Shown here piece after piece: positions 33,601 to 41,959 of a DNA stretch of 64,000 bases. The stretch comes from Paraescarpia echinospica (Eukaryota > Annelida > Polychaeta > Sabellida > Siboglinidae): positions 70,586,112 through 70,650,111 of the forward strand of contig CM034535.1 of the NCBI GenBank assembly GCA_020002185.1. Reading direction: 5' to 3'. The notes under the pieces are model-generated. The model had not been told where the DNA came from. It worked only from the letters and a program-made list of their open reading frames with translations, and ran no database searches. The position numbers and the translations under genes were made by a program. Every line of letters starts with the position of its first letter. Within the stretch, counting starts at the first letter, position 1.

Positions 33601-35930
33601 AGCTATGTGTCATTTTGTCATTTAGCGTTGAAATTATTGCCCGTCAAGTTAGTGTGTTATAAAACGTGAGTGTCAAAAGTTATATTGGATAACTAGGAAT
33701 ACGACATATCTATATTATAAAACAGTTTGTTCTTTGTTTGTTTGTGCCCCCACATCTCCGTTAGTTTTGCATGTATCGGGCTGAAAGTGAAATTTCAACC
33801 CAGCATCCACTGTTGCTGGTTATGTCAGTTAGACGGGTGAGCGATTGGGATTTCTGGCAAAAGGTTTGTCTTAACAACTAGGCCAGTGACCAGTTACCAT
33901 TTATTAATGCGGGTAGGCTGGAAACATTTAGGATGGGTTTGAGGTGTCTGGTACATACGACTGTCTTTTTTTCAAGTGCAACGCTGGGTAACTCAGCCAA
34001 TTCTATATATTATGTAACGTAATTACACTACCAGGCTAATGTCCACCCAAATCCAAAAGATGTTTAAACCTTTTTATATCCAGGATTTATACCTTTTAAT
34101 GGTCTAAGGTTATGTATGTGGTGGTTAGGTTTTGTATGAAAAGGGAAGCAGCAGACAGGTGCCTTCTTCTTCCAGTAAATGCCCACAATAATTAGGTTGA
34201 TTACTCTGGCATTAAGAATTTACAGAATGAGATCCCAGCTCCGTGATTCCACAACAGGTTTCTCTCATTTCCCTGAGTGGGAATTTTTTTGCTTCCCCTG
34301 GCACAGACACCCGATAAAAGGGGCCAACAGCTTATAGCCGCATAATAGCATCTCTTATGAAAAGACACATGCAACATAGGGTGAACAACATTGCCCTCAA
34401 GTTCTTCTTCTTCCGTTAAGTGGCCACAATCAATATCTGATTATTCTGGGATCTGGCATTTGAAAAGAAAAACCTACCTCCTACAAAATATATAAAAATA
34501 CACCCTACTAATAAACCCTAACTGTGGTGGAGCTGCCGGCAGACTACCATCATTCGCTCTTCACCTTTTATGCCAGAGGCTAGCCGGCACTAACCCCTCC
34601 ATAAGGGAGTGTCAGGCCCAAGAGAACAAAACAAAACAGACAGAAAAAAAAAACAACAACTACAAAGCTACAACTAATACTAATTTTCTACTGTTCTCTA
34701 ACGAAGACCCTAGCAGTTGAATGTCAGTCTGGAGATCCTTGACATAAAAGTGTCGACTGTGTTGGCCTCCACTACTGGGACTGGAAGGTTGTTCCATTTC
34801 CTGATGGTTCTGGGCAGGAATGAGTGCTAACGGTACTGAGTGCGACACAGTGGCTGTGAGAACTAATGGCTGTGGCCGCATTGTTGGCATGGTGGTGGCG
34901 GCGTCAGCTTACTCTTCAGTCCAGTGGCACTGATGTGATTGTTGTGAATTTTATACAGCATGGCTAGTCTAGCTATGTGGCGGCGTTGTTGTAGAGAGTT
35001 TTGACTCAGTGTGTACATTTCAGTTCACTAATATTACTATTAAGGTTTTTTCATGGAATCTGTTGTGGCACACAGTTTTAGTGGCGGGCCCAAAGTCAGA
35101 GTTTGGAAAGTTGGGGTTGTACATTCTACTCTGTCTCTAGTCTACTAATTTTTAGGAAGGTCACACACACACTACAATTTCAAGATAAAAAAGGTTACGC
35201 TGTCCCCTTAATTGCAAAGTTAGGCACTTGTGTAGAATCCGGACCCACCTTGATTTCGCTGTTATAACTTGTGTTTTACCTACCTTTGATACATCAGAGC
35301 TTTAGTTCCATCATCCCAGGCATATTTATATTACAAAAATATTGTGTCTTAGCACACTTTTGAAGCCCAAATAGTGACCCGGTTTACGATAGTCTGCACC
35401 ACTGCGGTCGTGCGTTACCGCATCGCGCTCGTAGAATGAGAGATATATCGGTGTATGTTGTTGCAAACCGGGGAGTTATTTATGCGTCAAAAGTGCGCTA
35501 ACACGCAATATTTTTAAACGTAAATATGCCTGAGATAATCATGTTGAATAATGGAACTAATGCACTGAGGTATCAAAGTTAGGCAAAACTCAACTTCAAG
35601 TTATAAAGGCAAAATCGAGGTGGGTCCGGACACAGGTGCCCAAAGTTACACGCTGCTTTGGTTACAAATCCCAACAAAACATCAGTAGACAACTGACATC
35701 AAAGATGTAGCTTCAACTTCAAGAGAAATAAATAAGATGTCATTCCGCTACAACTAGTACAAGATTACCTTGAAAACGGGGTTGCTTGCAAAGTCAGGAT
35801 TGCTGTTTGGGTATAGCTTATCTATGCTATACTGACTTTTATACCCTGCAATCGGAAGAATGCGTAAAGAAGAAAACGATGCAGTTTGATTAACGACGCT
35901 GCGAGCAGCACATCGGCACAAATTAAACAT
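21542..35930 (-). CDS. MRPL58: Mitochondrial peptidyl-tRNA hydrolase / large-subunit protein mL62 (ICT1), six exons
   Basis: ICT1/MRPL58 hydrolyses peptidyl-tRNA on stalled mitochondrial ribosomes and is a structural subunit of the 39S particle. Coding exons on the minus strand are 35769-35930, 33030-33075, 24237-24296, 23402-23484, 22352-22521 and 21542-21635. All introns are GT-AG and every junction keeps phase. The total is 615 bp, or 204 residues plus stop, close to the ~206 of the human protein. Residues 1-25 are Arg/Ser-rich without acidic residues, fitting a mitochondrial presequence. YSIDKLYPNS (33-42) matches the family N-domain. SGPGGQHVNK (80-89) holds the catalytic GGQ with Gln85. 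RFHVDSASWIPE and NQADCLDKIR blocks follow. The C-terminal tail is basic (REKARKAMLREKR...), as needed for entering the mRNA channel. An in-frame TGA 18 bp before the ATG supports the start. Confidence 0.93.
21898..22256. repeat. Purine-rich (GAGA/GGGA) low-complexity tract
   Basis: A nearly pure G/A strand of about 360 bp, imperfect GAGAGGGA-type repeats. It lies in the last MRPL58 intron. The reading frame on the opposite strand (Pro/Ser/Leu only) is a by-product of composition. Confidence 0.9.
22352..22521 (-). CDS. MRPL58: MRPL58 exon 5
   Basis: Acceptor CATTACAG and donor AG|GTATGC bound 170 bp. It opens with EAGRITKDGWLVVTSDKTR and contains NQADCLDKIRVLV, the best conserved C-terminal helix. 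It ends with two bases of an Arg codon finished by exon 6. Reading on past the donor gives an unrelated low-complexity tail, which I treat as intron. Confidence 0.93.
23402..23484 (-). CDS. MRPL58: MRPL58 exon 4
   Basis: Acceptor ATTTTCAG and donor CTG|GTGTGT bound 83 bp. The first two bases complete Val90, then 27 codons read NTKVEVRFHVDSASWIPEFV and on to HEL, ending in phase 0. Confidence 0.93.
24237..24296 (-). CDS. MRPL58: MRPL58 exon 3 with catalytic GGQ
   Basis: Acceptor TTTTTCAG and donor GG|GTGAGT bound 60 bp encoding TLTINYSRGSGPGGQHVNK with split codons at both ends. The GGQ glutamine codon is at 24252-24250. Confidence 0.95.
25541..25749 (-). mobile_element. Truncated LINE 3' end nested in the foldback left arm
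   Basis: Comparison with the uninterrupted right arm (which reads through ATATCGAATG|CAACC in the complement) defines the insertion. On the minus strand it ends with AATAAACG and a (CATT)n tail at 25536-25551, as for CR1/L2-like or RTE-like LINEs. Confidence 0.75.
25921..25995 (+). other. tRNA-like (SINE-head) module, left arm
   Basis: A box-like TAGCTTAGTGGGTAGG (25924-25939) and B box-like GGTTCAATCC (25982-25991) are spaced as in tRNA genes. The flanking stems do not pair well, so I do not call a functional tRNA. Confidence 0.55.
26470..26555 (-). other. tRNA-like (SINE-head) module, right arm
   Basis: On the minus strand an A box-like TAGCTCAGTTGGTAAAC (26542-26526) and B box-like GGTTCAATCC (26484-26475) occur. 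It is the inverted counterpart of the left-arm module, so the two promoters would point at each other. Cloverleaf pairing is degraded. Confidence 0.55.
27255..31345. repeat. 43-bp minisatellite array, ~95 copies
   Basis: The unit is 43 bp, containing TTTTTACTGGAAGCAGC and GGGAGAGATAGCTATATGG. Two main variants (GCAGCCCAGGG and GCAGCACTGGG) intermix. Rare variants reveal higher-order copies: AGCTAGATGG at 29311 recurs at 29526, an offset of 215 bp or five units. The array sits in MRPL58 intron 2. Short apparent reading frames come from units with one base missing and are not genes. Confidence 0.97.
31346..33029. other. Remainder of MRPL58 intron 2, nothing else recognised
   Basis: No exon with family support or RNA gene was seen here. 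The inverted pair TCTGTCCGCTA/GGCACTTGGCGGAC near 32130-32180 is short. Confidence 0.4.
33030..33075 (-). CDS. MRPL58: MRPL58 exon 2 (46 bp)
   Basis: Acceptor GATTTCAG and donor G|GTAAGT bound 15 codons (HTQADESEFTGFIPV) plus one base that completes a Glu codon with exon 3. The position corresponds to the QAD...LTI linker of the family. Confidence 0.88.
33205..33290. repeat. Dispersed repeat end, copy 1
   Basis: The block from CTATATTATAAAACAGTT through TTTGTTTGTGCC to CACATCTCCGT and AGTTTTGCATGT recurs at 33708-33775 in the same orientation. TC-starting, TATATTATAAA-type ends occur in Helitrons, but I cannot define a right terminus here. Confidence 0.5.
33708..33775. repeat. Dispersed repeat end, copy 2
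   Basis: Second copy of the motif at 33205-33290, preceded by ATATCTATATTATAAAACAG. The two copies diverge completely after TTTTGCATGT, which suggests shared ends of different non-autonomous elements. Confidence 0.5.
34400..34550. repeat. Left copy of an inverted repeat pair around MRPL58 exon 1
   Basis: This segment is an inverted copy of 36734-36895. Shared blocks include CTTCTTCTTCCGTTAAGTGG, ATCTGATTATTCTG, TGCCAGATC (complement) and GTGGTGGAGCTGCC. A more diverged direct copy of the first ~60 bp lies at ~34165-34230. Confidence 0.75.
34620..35050 (-). pseudogene. LINE ORF2 C-terminal remnant
   Basis: Read on the minus strand with stops, the segment encodes FLPRTIRKWNNLPVPVVEA, the characteristic C-terminal block of jockey/CR1-like LINE ORF2 proteins. 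It is preceded by an ARLAMLYKIHNNHI-type block. It is 5'-truncated and non-functional. Confidence 0.7.
35223..35640. mobile_element. Fully palindromic MITE, 418 bp, with 8-bp target duplication
   Basis: The element begins GGCACTTGTGT and ends ACAGGTGCC. It is flanked on both sides by CAAAGTTA (35215-35222 and 35641-35648). The arms match across nearly the whole length with some substitutions, centred near 35430. It lies in MRPL58 intron 1, 128 bp from exon 1. GG termini with an 8-bp duplication could fit Merlin; hAT is the other main option for 8-bp duplications. Confidence 0.88.
35769..35930 (-). CDS. MRPL58: MRPL58 exon 1 (presequence and N-terminal segment)
   Basis: The ATG is at 35930-35928, and 54 codons end in phase 0 at donor AAG|GTAATC. 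The exon encodes the putative mitochondrial presequence (starting MFNLCRCAARSVV) and the YSIDKLYP block. Upstream in-frame sequence closes at a TGA after six codons. Confidence 0.92.
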
Positions 35931-36087
35931 TTTAAAGACTGCAAAACATCAAGAACGTGATTTTGGAAACCATTAACGGAAGTCGAATTACGGAAATTGC
36001 TCTCGTGGAGGAAAGGTAATAAAGTAGCTCATTAGTTATGGAGCACCGCTGGTGGCGCAACGCTTATATTATAAAGGTTAATATTTT

Positions 36088-36577
36088 GGTACTTTTGCAG
36101 TTTAGGCCCGCACCTCGAAAAAAACATGAAAACGCTCACCTACAGTCACCAAACTTCACATCATATATCTACAACACGTATTCTACACATACATAATTAG
36201 TACGTGATAAAAAAGTTAAATTTACTGTCTTTTATCGATCAAAATGTACAAGAAATTCACTTGTTTTTGCGTGTATTCATTAGTTCCACCGGAAACTCCG
36301 GTAGGTGGCGTCACTTTATGGTTGACTTCAGACATGGGGATAGGCTGAAGGCAACCATAAAGTGTCGCCACCTGCCGGAGTTTACGGTGGAACTAATGAA
36401 TACACTAAAAAACAAGCGAATATTTTGATCAATAAGACAGTAAATTTAATTGTTTGATCACGTGACAAATGTATATGTGTAGAATAAGTGTTGTAGATAT
36501 ATGATGTGAAGTTTGGTGACTGTAGGTGACTATTATCATGGTTTTCTCGAGGTGCGGGCCTAAACTGCAAAAGTACC
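36088..36577. mobile_element. Fully palindromic MITE, 490 bp, with 8-bp target duplication
   Basis: The element begins GGTACTTTTGCAGTTTAGGC and ends with its inverted copy GCCTAAACTGCAAAAGTACC. It is flanked by AATATTTT on both sides (36080-36087 and 36578-36585). The two ~235 bp arms are about 90% alike by eye, around a short centre near 36330. It has no coding capacity. It starts 157 bp upstream of the MRPL58 start codon, on the promoter side. Confidence 0.92.
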
Positions 36578-36733
36578 AATATTTTGTGATCGCTCACTGA
36601 ACAAATTGTTAAGAATCAGACAAAGGGAATATACGGCGACAATTGACATATGTTGACGACGGTAGTAAACAGGTGTTTTGCTGCATTAATCATTAAACTA
36701 AGTGTTGCTACTTTGAAGTTTGGTTTTGCGAAC

Positions 36734-36895
36734 GATGGTAGCCTGCTGGCAGCTCCACCACAGTTAGGGTTGATTGTAGGGTGTATTTTGATCTATTTTT
36801 TAGGAGGTACGTTTTTTTATCAAATGCCAGATCCCAGAATAGTGGCAGAATAATCAGATATTGATTGTGGCCACTTAACGGAAGAAGAAGAAGCT
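36734..36895. repeat. Right copy of an inverted repeat pair around MRPL58 exon 1
   Basis: Inverted counterpart of 34400-34550, ending GGCCACTTAACGGAAGAAGA. The pair encloses exon 1 of MRPL58 and both palindromic MITEs. Confidence 0.75.
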
Positions 36896-37158
36896 TTAAT
36901 AGGCGCGTTAGCCTTTTTTTTATAGATAATTACTATACAGGCTATCCTGGCGCACCATAACATTCATAAGTTGATCGTAATTTACGGAAGCACGTGTGTT
37001 AATTTATTAGAAACATTTATATGAAGATAAACAAACAGTGAAAATATGTTGGTATAACAAACATATTAAAAATGTAAGTCAATGTTTCCATTTAGACTTG
37101 TTAGCACATGAACGGTTTAATAAAAGACAAAGCTAGTTAAGCTACTCGTTACCACGAA

Positions 37159-37240
37159 GGTAGCGTGGCCGAGCGGTCTAAGGCGCTGGTTTAAGGCACC
37201 AGTCTCTTCGGAGGCGTGGGTTCGAATCCCACCGCTGCCA
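37159..37240 (+). tRNA. tRNA-Leu(AAG): tRNA-Leu (anticodon AAG)
   Basis: An 82-nt type II tRNA. The acceptor stem GGTAGCG pairs with CGCTGCC with one T-G pair. A box GTGGCCGAGCGGTC is present. The anticodon stem CTGGT/ACCAG (37186-37190, 37198-37202) encloses loop TTAAGGC with anticodon AAG at 37193-37195. A long variable arm (TCTCTTCGGAG region) is typical of Leu. The T arm GTGGG-TTCGAAT-CCCAC contains the B box, and the discriminator is A. There is no intron and no encoded CCA. A T-run at 37245-37248 can terminate RNA polymerase III. Confidence 0.96.
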
Positions 37241-37308
37241 AGTGTTTTTATAGTGTTATTTATTTTTTATACAAGATGAATGTCCCCAAACCGTATGCCA
37301 AAACGATG

Positions 37309-37350
37309 TTGATATATATATATATATACAGTGTATATATATATATATAA

Positions 37351-37386
<36 letters not shown>
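37309..37386. repeat. (TA)n and (CA)n microsatellites
   Basis: Two TA runs separated by CAGTG, followed by about 15 CA units. Confidence 0.9.
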
Positions 37387-38458
37387 CTTCTTCTTCCCCT
37401 TGCTCCCTTGCAGGGTGTGGTCCACGTCACTTGGTTGCTTCTTCTACTTATCAGTTCTTTCCACCTCTTTCTCTCGTTTCATGCTGTCGTTCCATCTCAG
37501 CCTTGGTCTTCCTCTCCTTCGTCTGGCACCCTCTTCTACTTTCCATGCTCTTTTCGCCAGTCTGTCTTCACCCATTCTATGTACATGTCCCACCCATCTC
37601 ATTCTGCTACCGGTTACTTTCCTCTTTAGGTGTTTTTTTCCATTCCAATCACCTCTCTCAATTCCTTCATCTTCCTTCAATCCTCTCGCGTTACTCTACA
37701 TATTCTTTTGACCCAGTTGTGTTCTGCCACCTGTAGTTTCTCCACCCGTCTCTCTGTCAGTGGCAGTGTTCCAAACCCATATATACAGGCTGGTACAACG
37801 CAGGCTTCCAACACTTTTCCTTTCAGTTGTTTCTTCAGTTTTCTGTCCCACGTAATGCCTTCTACCCTCTTCCATGCTGCTGCTCCTTCTTGCACCCTTC
37901 TCTGTATTTCTTTATTACTCCTTCCATCCTAACACACTGTACCGCCCAGGTATACAAAGCTGTTCACTTGTTTAATGGTCTTTCCGTCAATAACTACATG
38001 CAGATCTACCTCCAGTTCTCCTATCCACATTACTTCAGTCTTCTCCAGATTCATTCGGAGGCCGCGTTTTCTGAAGGTGTCACTCCATTTTTGCAATGCT
38101 TTCTGTAGTTCGTCTTTGTTATCATTATACAGTGTCTTCTTAAGTTCTTCCTGCTCCGATATCTTTCCACTGATCAGGTTCATCACCATAATGAAAAGCA
38201 GGGGACCCAAGGCACTTCCCTGTCTGAGTCCTACTTCCACTCCAAATTGTTCCGATGTTTCTCCTTCGACTCTCACTACCGCTGTTGTCTCCTTGTACAT
38301 TTCCTTCACCATTCTGACTTCTGCTTCTCCAACCTCCATCCATTTCATGATTGCAAATGCGAGTTCTCTCGGCACGGTGTCAAATGCTTTTTCCAGATCT
38401 ACAAAACCGAATGCTACATCCTTTTTAAATTTTCTCTTCTTCTCGATAACTATATATG
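37387..38458 (-). mobile_element. LINE reverse transcriptase fragment lacking its YADD box
   Basis: On the minus strand from ~38458: GFVDLEKAFDTVPRE (first catalytic Asp), VGLRQGSALGPLLF, then TLYNDNKDELQKALQKW, where the expected YADD catalytic box is missing. MNLEKTEVMWIG, FVYLGG and the C-terminal VLEACVVPACIYG and RMRWVGHVHRMG blocks follow in other frames. The 5' side is cut off at the long CA repeat, and the 3' end carries a short (GAA)n tail. It is an RTE-like, 5'-truncated, inactive copy. Confidence 0.88.
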
Positions 38459-38684
<226 letters not shown>

Positions 38685-39508
38685 CATCATAGGCTGATCC
38701 ACAGGGGGATCCAGGAGGTCCGGACCCTCCCTTTTTGAGTACCAAAAATCCATTGCAATTGCATGTCAACGGGGGACAAAGGCATTGCCAAAATCAAAAC
38801 ATTGTCAAACTTGTTGCTTACTAAGTACGAATTATTTTGTAGCAGTCCGACGTTTCCTCAGAGACTTGTCTAACACAGACGATCTATTCATGGCGTCCAG
38901 GAGATCCTCAACCTTATTTTTAGCATAATCGGTGACGTCGTTCATAGATTCACTGCACACACACACGCACGCACGCACACCCTATTTTTGATCATGTTTC
39001 TAGTCTCAGCAACGAACGATTTAGGTTGGAAAAAAATGCTAACAAAGCTTTCTAACCTGAAATAGGTTCGTTGGTGGTATGTCTCACCACCAAAAAAAAC
39101 CCACCGGAATCCACCTATGGCAAAACCTCTTTTTTGGCTCAAATCCAAGATGGCCGACATTATACAGGGTCTAATATTCAAATGGACCTAATTTTGGAAC
39201 TAAGCTATATAAAACACATTTGAGGTGTCATTTCCAACTAATTTAGGATGTCCATTCGTTTGGTGACACTTTGGAGGTCGTTAGAGGTCAAGGTCATGCG
39301 ATAAGGTCAAGGCAAAAGTTGATTAAATAATCTGGAAATAAGCTGGATTCGGACCAAAGTGGCATGACTTTGCAACGAAGTGAAGTTACAAACACATATT
39401 TAGGTGTCATTACAACCATGTTTACTATACCTAATCATTTAAACCACATTTTACAGGTGATTATAGTTCAAAGTCACGTTTCAATGTCAATATATGCACA
39501 TTGTCTAT

Positions 39509-39919
39509 TTACAATCCTGTATGATCCTGATCAACATCCCGGTCATTATCATCATTCTGGCTCTCCACTTGTGTCACATTCATGCATGTGATGCCCTTGC
39601 ACTGGCCACATGTTGGTGTGCACTGCAGTCCATTCATGTGGCAGGTGCACGTTTTCCTATCGCAGTGACCACCGCAATTGCATCGAGTTATCTTGAGGAG
39701 TCGCTCTGGTGCCGCAGGCTGAGACATCCTGATAGGCTCGAAACCACCAGAAGATGTTACCCAACCCCAAAGCTCAGGGGAGATATCGTTGCCACGCCAT
39801 CCTTGCACCTGATGATAAGTCCGAGGGCTATGGAAGGCGGCTGCATCATTCGTTTGCGAAAGCTTCACTCGAGGCACGTATTGTGTAGAAGTAGCTACCT
39901 TCAGCAGAAACTTCGCCAC
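39509..39919 (-). pseudogene. C-terminal part of unassigned Cys-rich transposon protein
   Basis: A 136-codon minus-strand frame. It opens with a conserved FLLKVATSTQYVPRVKLSQT segment, then AAFHSPRTYHQVQGWRGND and WGWVTSSGGFEPIRM. It ends in a Cys-rich module (CNCGGHCDRKTCTCHMNGLQ followed by CTPTCGQCKGITC) resembling a CXC/tesmin-like metal-binding motif. I recognise this as a recurrent uncharacterised family in invertebrate genomes, but I cannot name a function. The N-terminal part is not on this strand; it lies head-to-head on + starting at ~39922. Confidence 0.7.
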
Positions 39920-39921
39920 CC

Positions 39922-40990
39922 GTGCGTCTTCTTGTTACGGGTAACGGCGATATCCCTATGCCCGACCTCTTCAAATATGAGTTGTGCTCTACCCCCATCT
40001 CTCTTCAACAATCACATATGCATGCGGACTGGGGACAAAGCGGAGCTCATACACCATCTCCTGAAGCTTGTCTCTGCATGCATCGTGTCAGCCACGCTCG
40101 ACAATGGCTTGCAATTTATTGTTGATGGGAGAGGATTGCTCCACAAGTTCTCACGGCCCAAGCACTCCACCTATGCCGAGATCTGCGCTATGTATATTCG
40201 GCATGTACGCAGCAGCTATGGCCGTGCGTTGGTTGTGTTTGACGGATATCACGGCTCCGGCCAGCACTAAGGACGAAGTCCATCGTTGTAAGACAGGGAA
40301 CGACGTTGGTGCTTCAGTCTCAATTTCCGCAGAGATGCGTTTACCCATGAGCAAAAATGCTTTCCTTGCCAACACATCAAACAAGCAGGCCCTCATCAAC
40401 CTCCTTGCAGAGCATATGGTCAAAGCAGACATCACAGTTCAGTACGCAGAAGGGGATGCAGGCAACAAAATCTGTATGTTGGCATGCCTTTAAAAAAAAC
40501 CCGCCAACAGCTGTTGTCGCAGAATATTCAGACGAATTGCAATGCATGATACATGCATGATAAGAGTGATAACCTGTACATGGTGACATCGAAACAGACT
40601 ACATTGAAGAAGAATCTGGATCCAGCCCTCTCAGAAGCTCTGCTCTTTCTGCACGCTCTCAGTGGGTGTGATACCACGTCAAGGCCATGTGGAATTGGCA
40701 AAGTGACCGTTCTCACGAAGTATGCAGCACTGAAAAAGTCCATCTCCGTCTTCATGTCTCCATCTTCCTCGAAAGAGGACATCGAACAAACAGGAGAGGA
40801 TGCCCTGCCGGTGATGTTCGGGTGCACCACATCACTAAGCCTCAACTAAGCACGGGTGGCGAAATTTCTGCTGAAGGTAGCTACTTCTACACAATGCGTA
40901 CGTGTCTCCAGAGAAGCTTCCGCCAACGAATGATGCAGTCGCCTTCCATGGCCATCGGACTTATCATCGGGTGCAGGGATGGCGGGGCAA
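39922..40990 (+). pseudogene. N-terminal and central part of the same transposon protein family, frameshifted
   Basis: Three successive frames read in order: DIPMPDLFKYELCSTPISL, then CMRTGDKAELIHHLLKLV with FIVDGRGLLHKFSRPKHSTY and ALVVFDGYHGS (to 40270). After a shift come STKDEVHRCK, MSKNAFLANTSNKQALINLL and VQYAEGDAGNKI (to 40493). After a stop comes LLFLHALSGCDTTSRPCGIG (40553-40849). It continues as FLLKVATSTQC... and stops matching at GNDISPE (~40985), where the arm deletion removes the Cys-rich end. The VVFDG and GDA blocks suggest a nuclease-like fold, but that is inference. Confidence 0.68.
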
Positions 40991-41959
40991 CGATATCTCC
41001 CCTGAGCGAATCCAGCTTATTTCCAGATTATTTAATCAAATTTTGCCTTGACCTTGACCTTAGCGCATGACCATGACCTTTATCGACCCCCAAAGTGTCA
41101 CCAAACGAATGGACATCCTAAAGTTAGTGGGCAATGATACTTAAAACGTATTTTTATGTTGCTTAGTTACAAAATTAGGTCCATTTGAATATTAGACCCT
41201 ACTAAAATGTCGGCCATCTTGGATTTGAGCCAAAAAAGAGGTTTTGCCATGGGTGGATTCGGGTGGTTTTTTTTTGGTGGTGAGACATACCACCAACGAA
41301 CCCATTTCAGGTGAGAAAGCTTTGTTAAAATTTTTGTCCAACCTCTATGGACCGCGATCACTTCGTTGCTGCGACTATTCCCCGCGAAAGGATAAACACG
41401 CTATGCCTGGGAGTGTTTGGCTCTCAAAGACAAGCTGGTCGTTTGATGAAAATCGTCTGCATCAGTTCTTCAAACTGGAGTTTTAAGATAACAGTTGACA
41501 TTTTTACAGGTAAAAATTCAATTATCCTATCATTACACCAAGTTATTTGAATATGTTAATCGTTATATCAAGTAATACACGTGACGTTTTGTAATCACCT
41601 TTTGCTGTCAGTGAGCGTTTTTAACACAACACCAAGAGCACTGATGCAGCGACTTTGAAACAATGTACTACAAGTGTAATAACTTCTAACCACATAAAGC
41701 AGCGGACCAGACATGTCAATACATAGACTCCCCTTCTACACAAACTGCTACATTGGTTACCATCAGACTGCTTTTGACTGAAAGACACCTTAAAAGTTAT
41801 AATACCGTGTGGTTAAAATTCACACGAACTTCTTAATTATAATTTATTAAGTTAGGGAACAGCAACTCTCTGTTAAACAGTTTTCCAACGTATAATTTTT
41901 CCACCCTATGCTATTATTCTGCTTTGTATTCTTATTTTAATTCCTTAACTGTGTCTTGA

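Larger units (their letters stand above)
39000..41374. mobile_element. Foldback DNA transposon with long inverted arms and a broken internal gene
   Basis: Outer inverted repeats (~39000-39351 and ~41022-41374) share blocks such as GCAACGAA, TTCGTTGGTGGTATGTCTCA, GGCTCAAATCCAAGATGGCC, and TCTGGAAATAAGCTGGA at the inner end. The inverted similarity resumes further in: 39775-39919 (minus-strand coding) matches 40850-40985 (plus-strand coding). The right arm is therefore best read as the left arm with ~420 bp deleted at CCCTGAGC. Between the arms lie frames of an unassigned transposon-borne protein. Target duplication and superfamily are not established. Confidence 0.82.
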
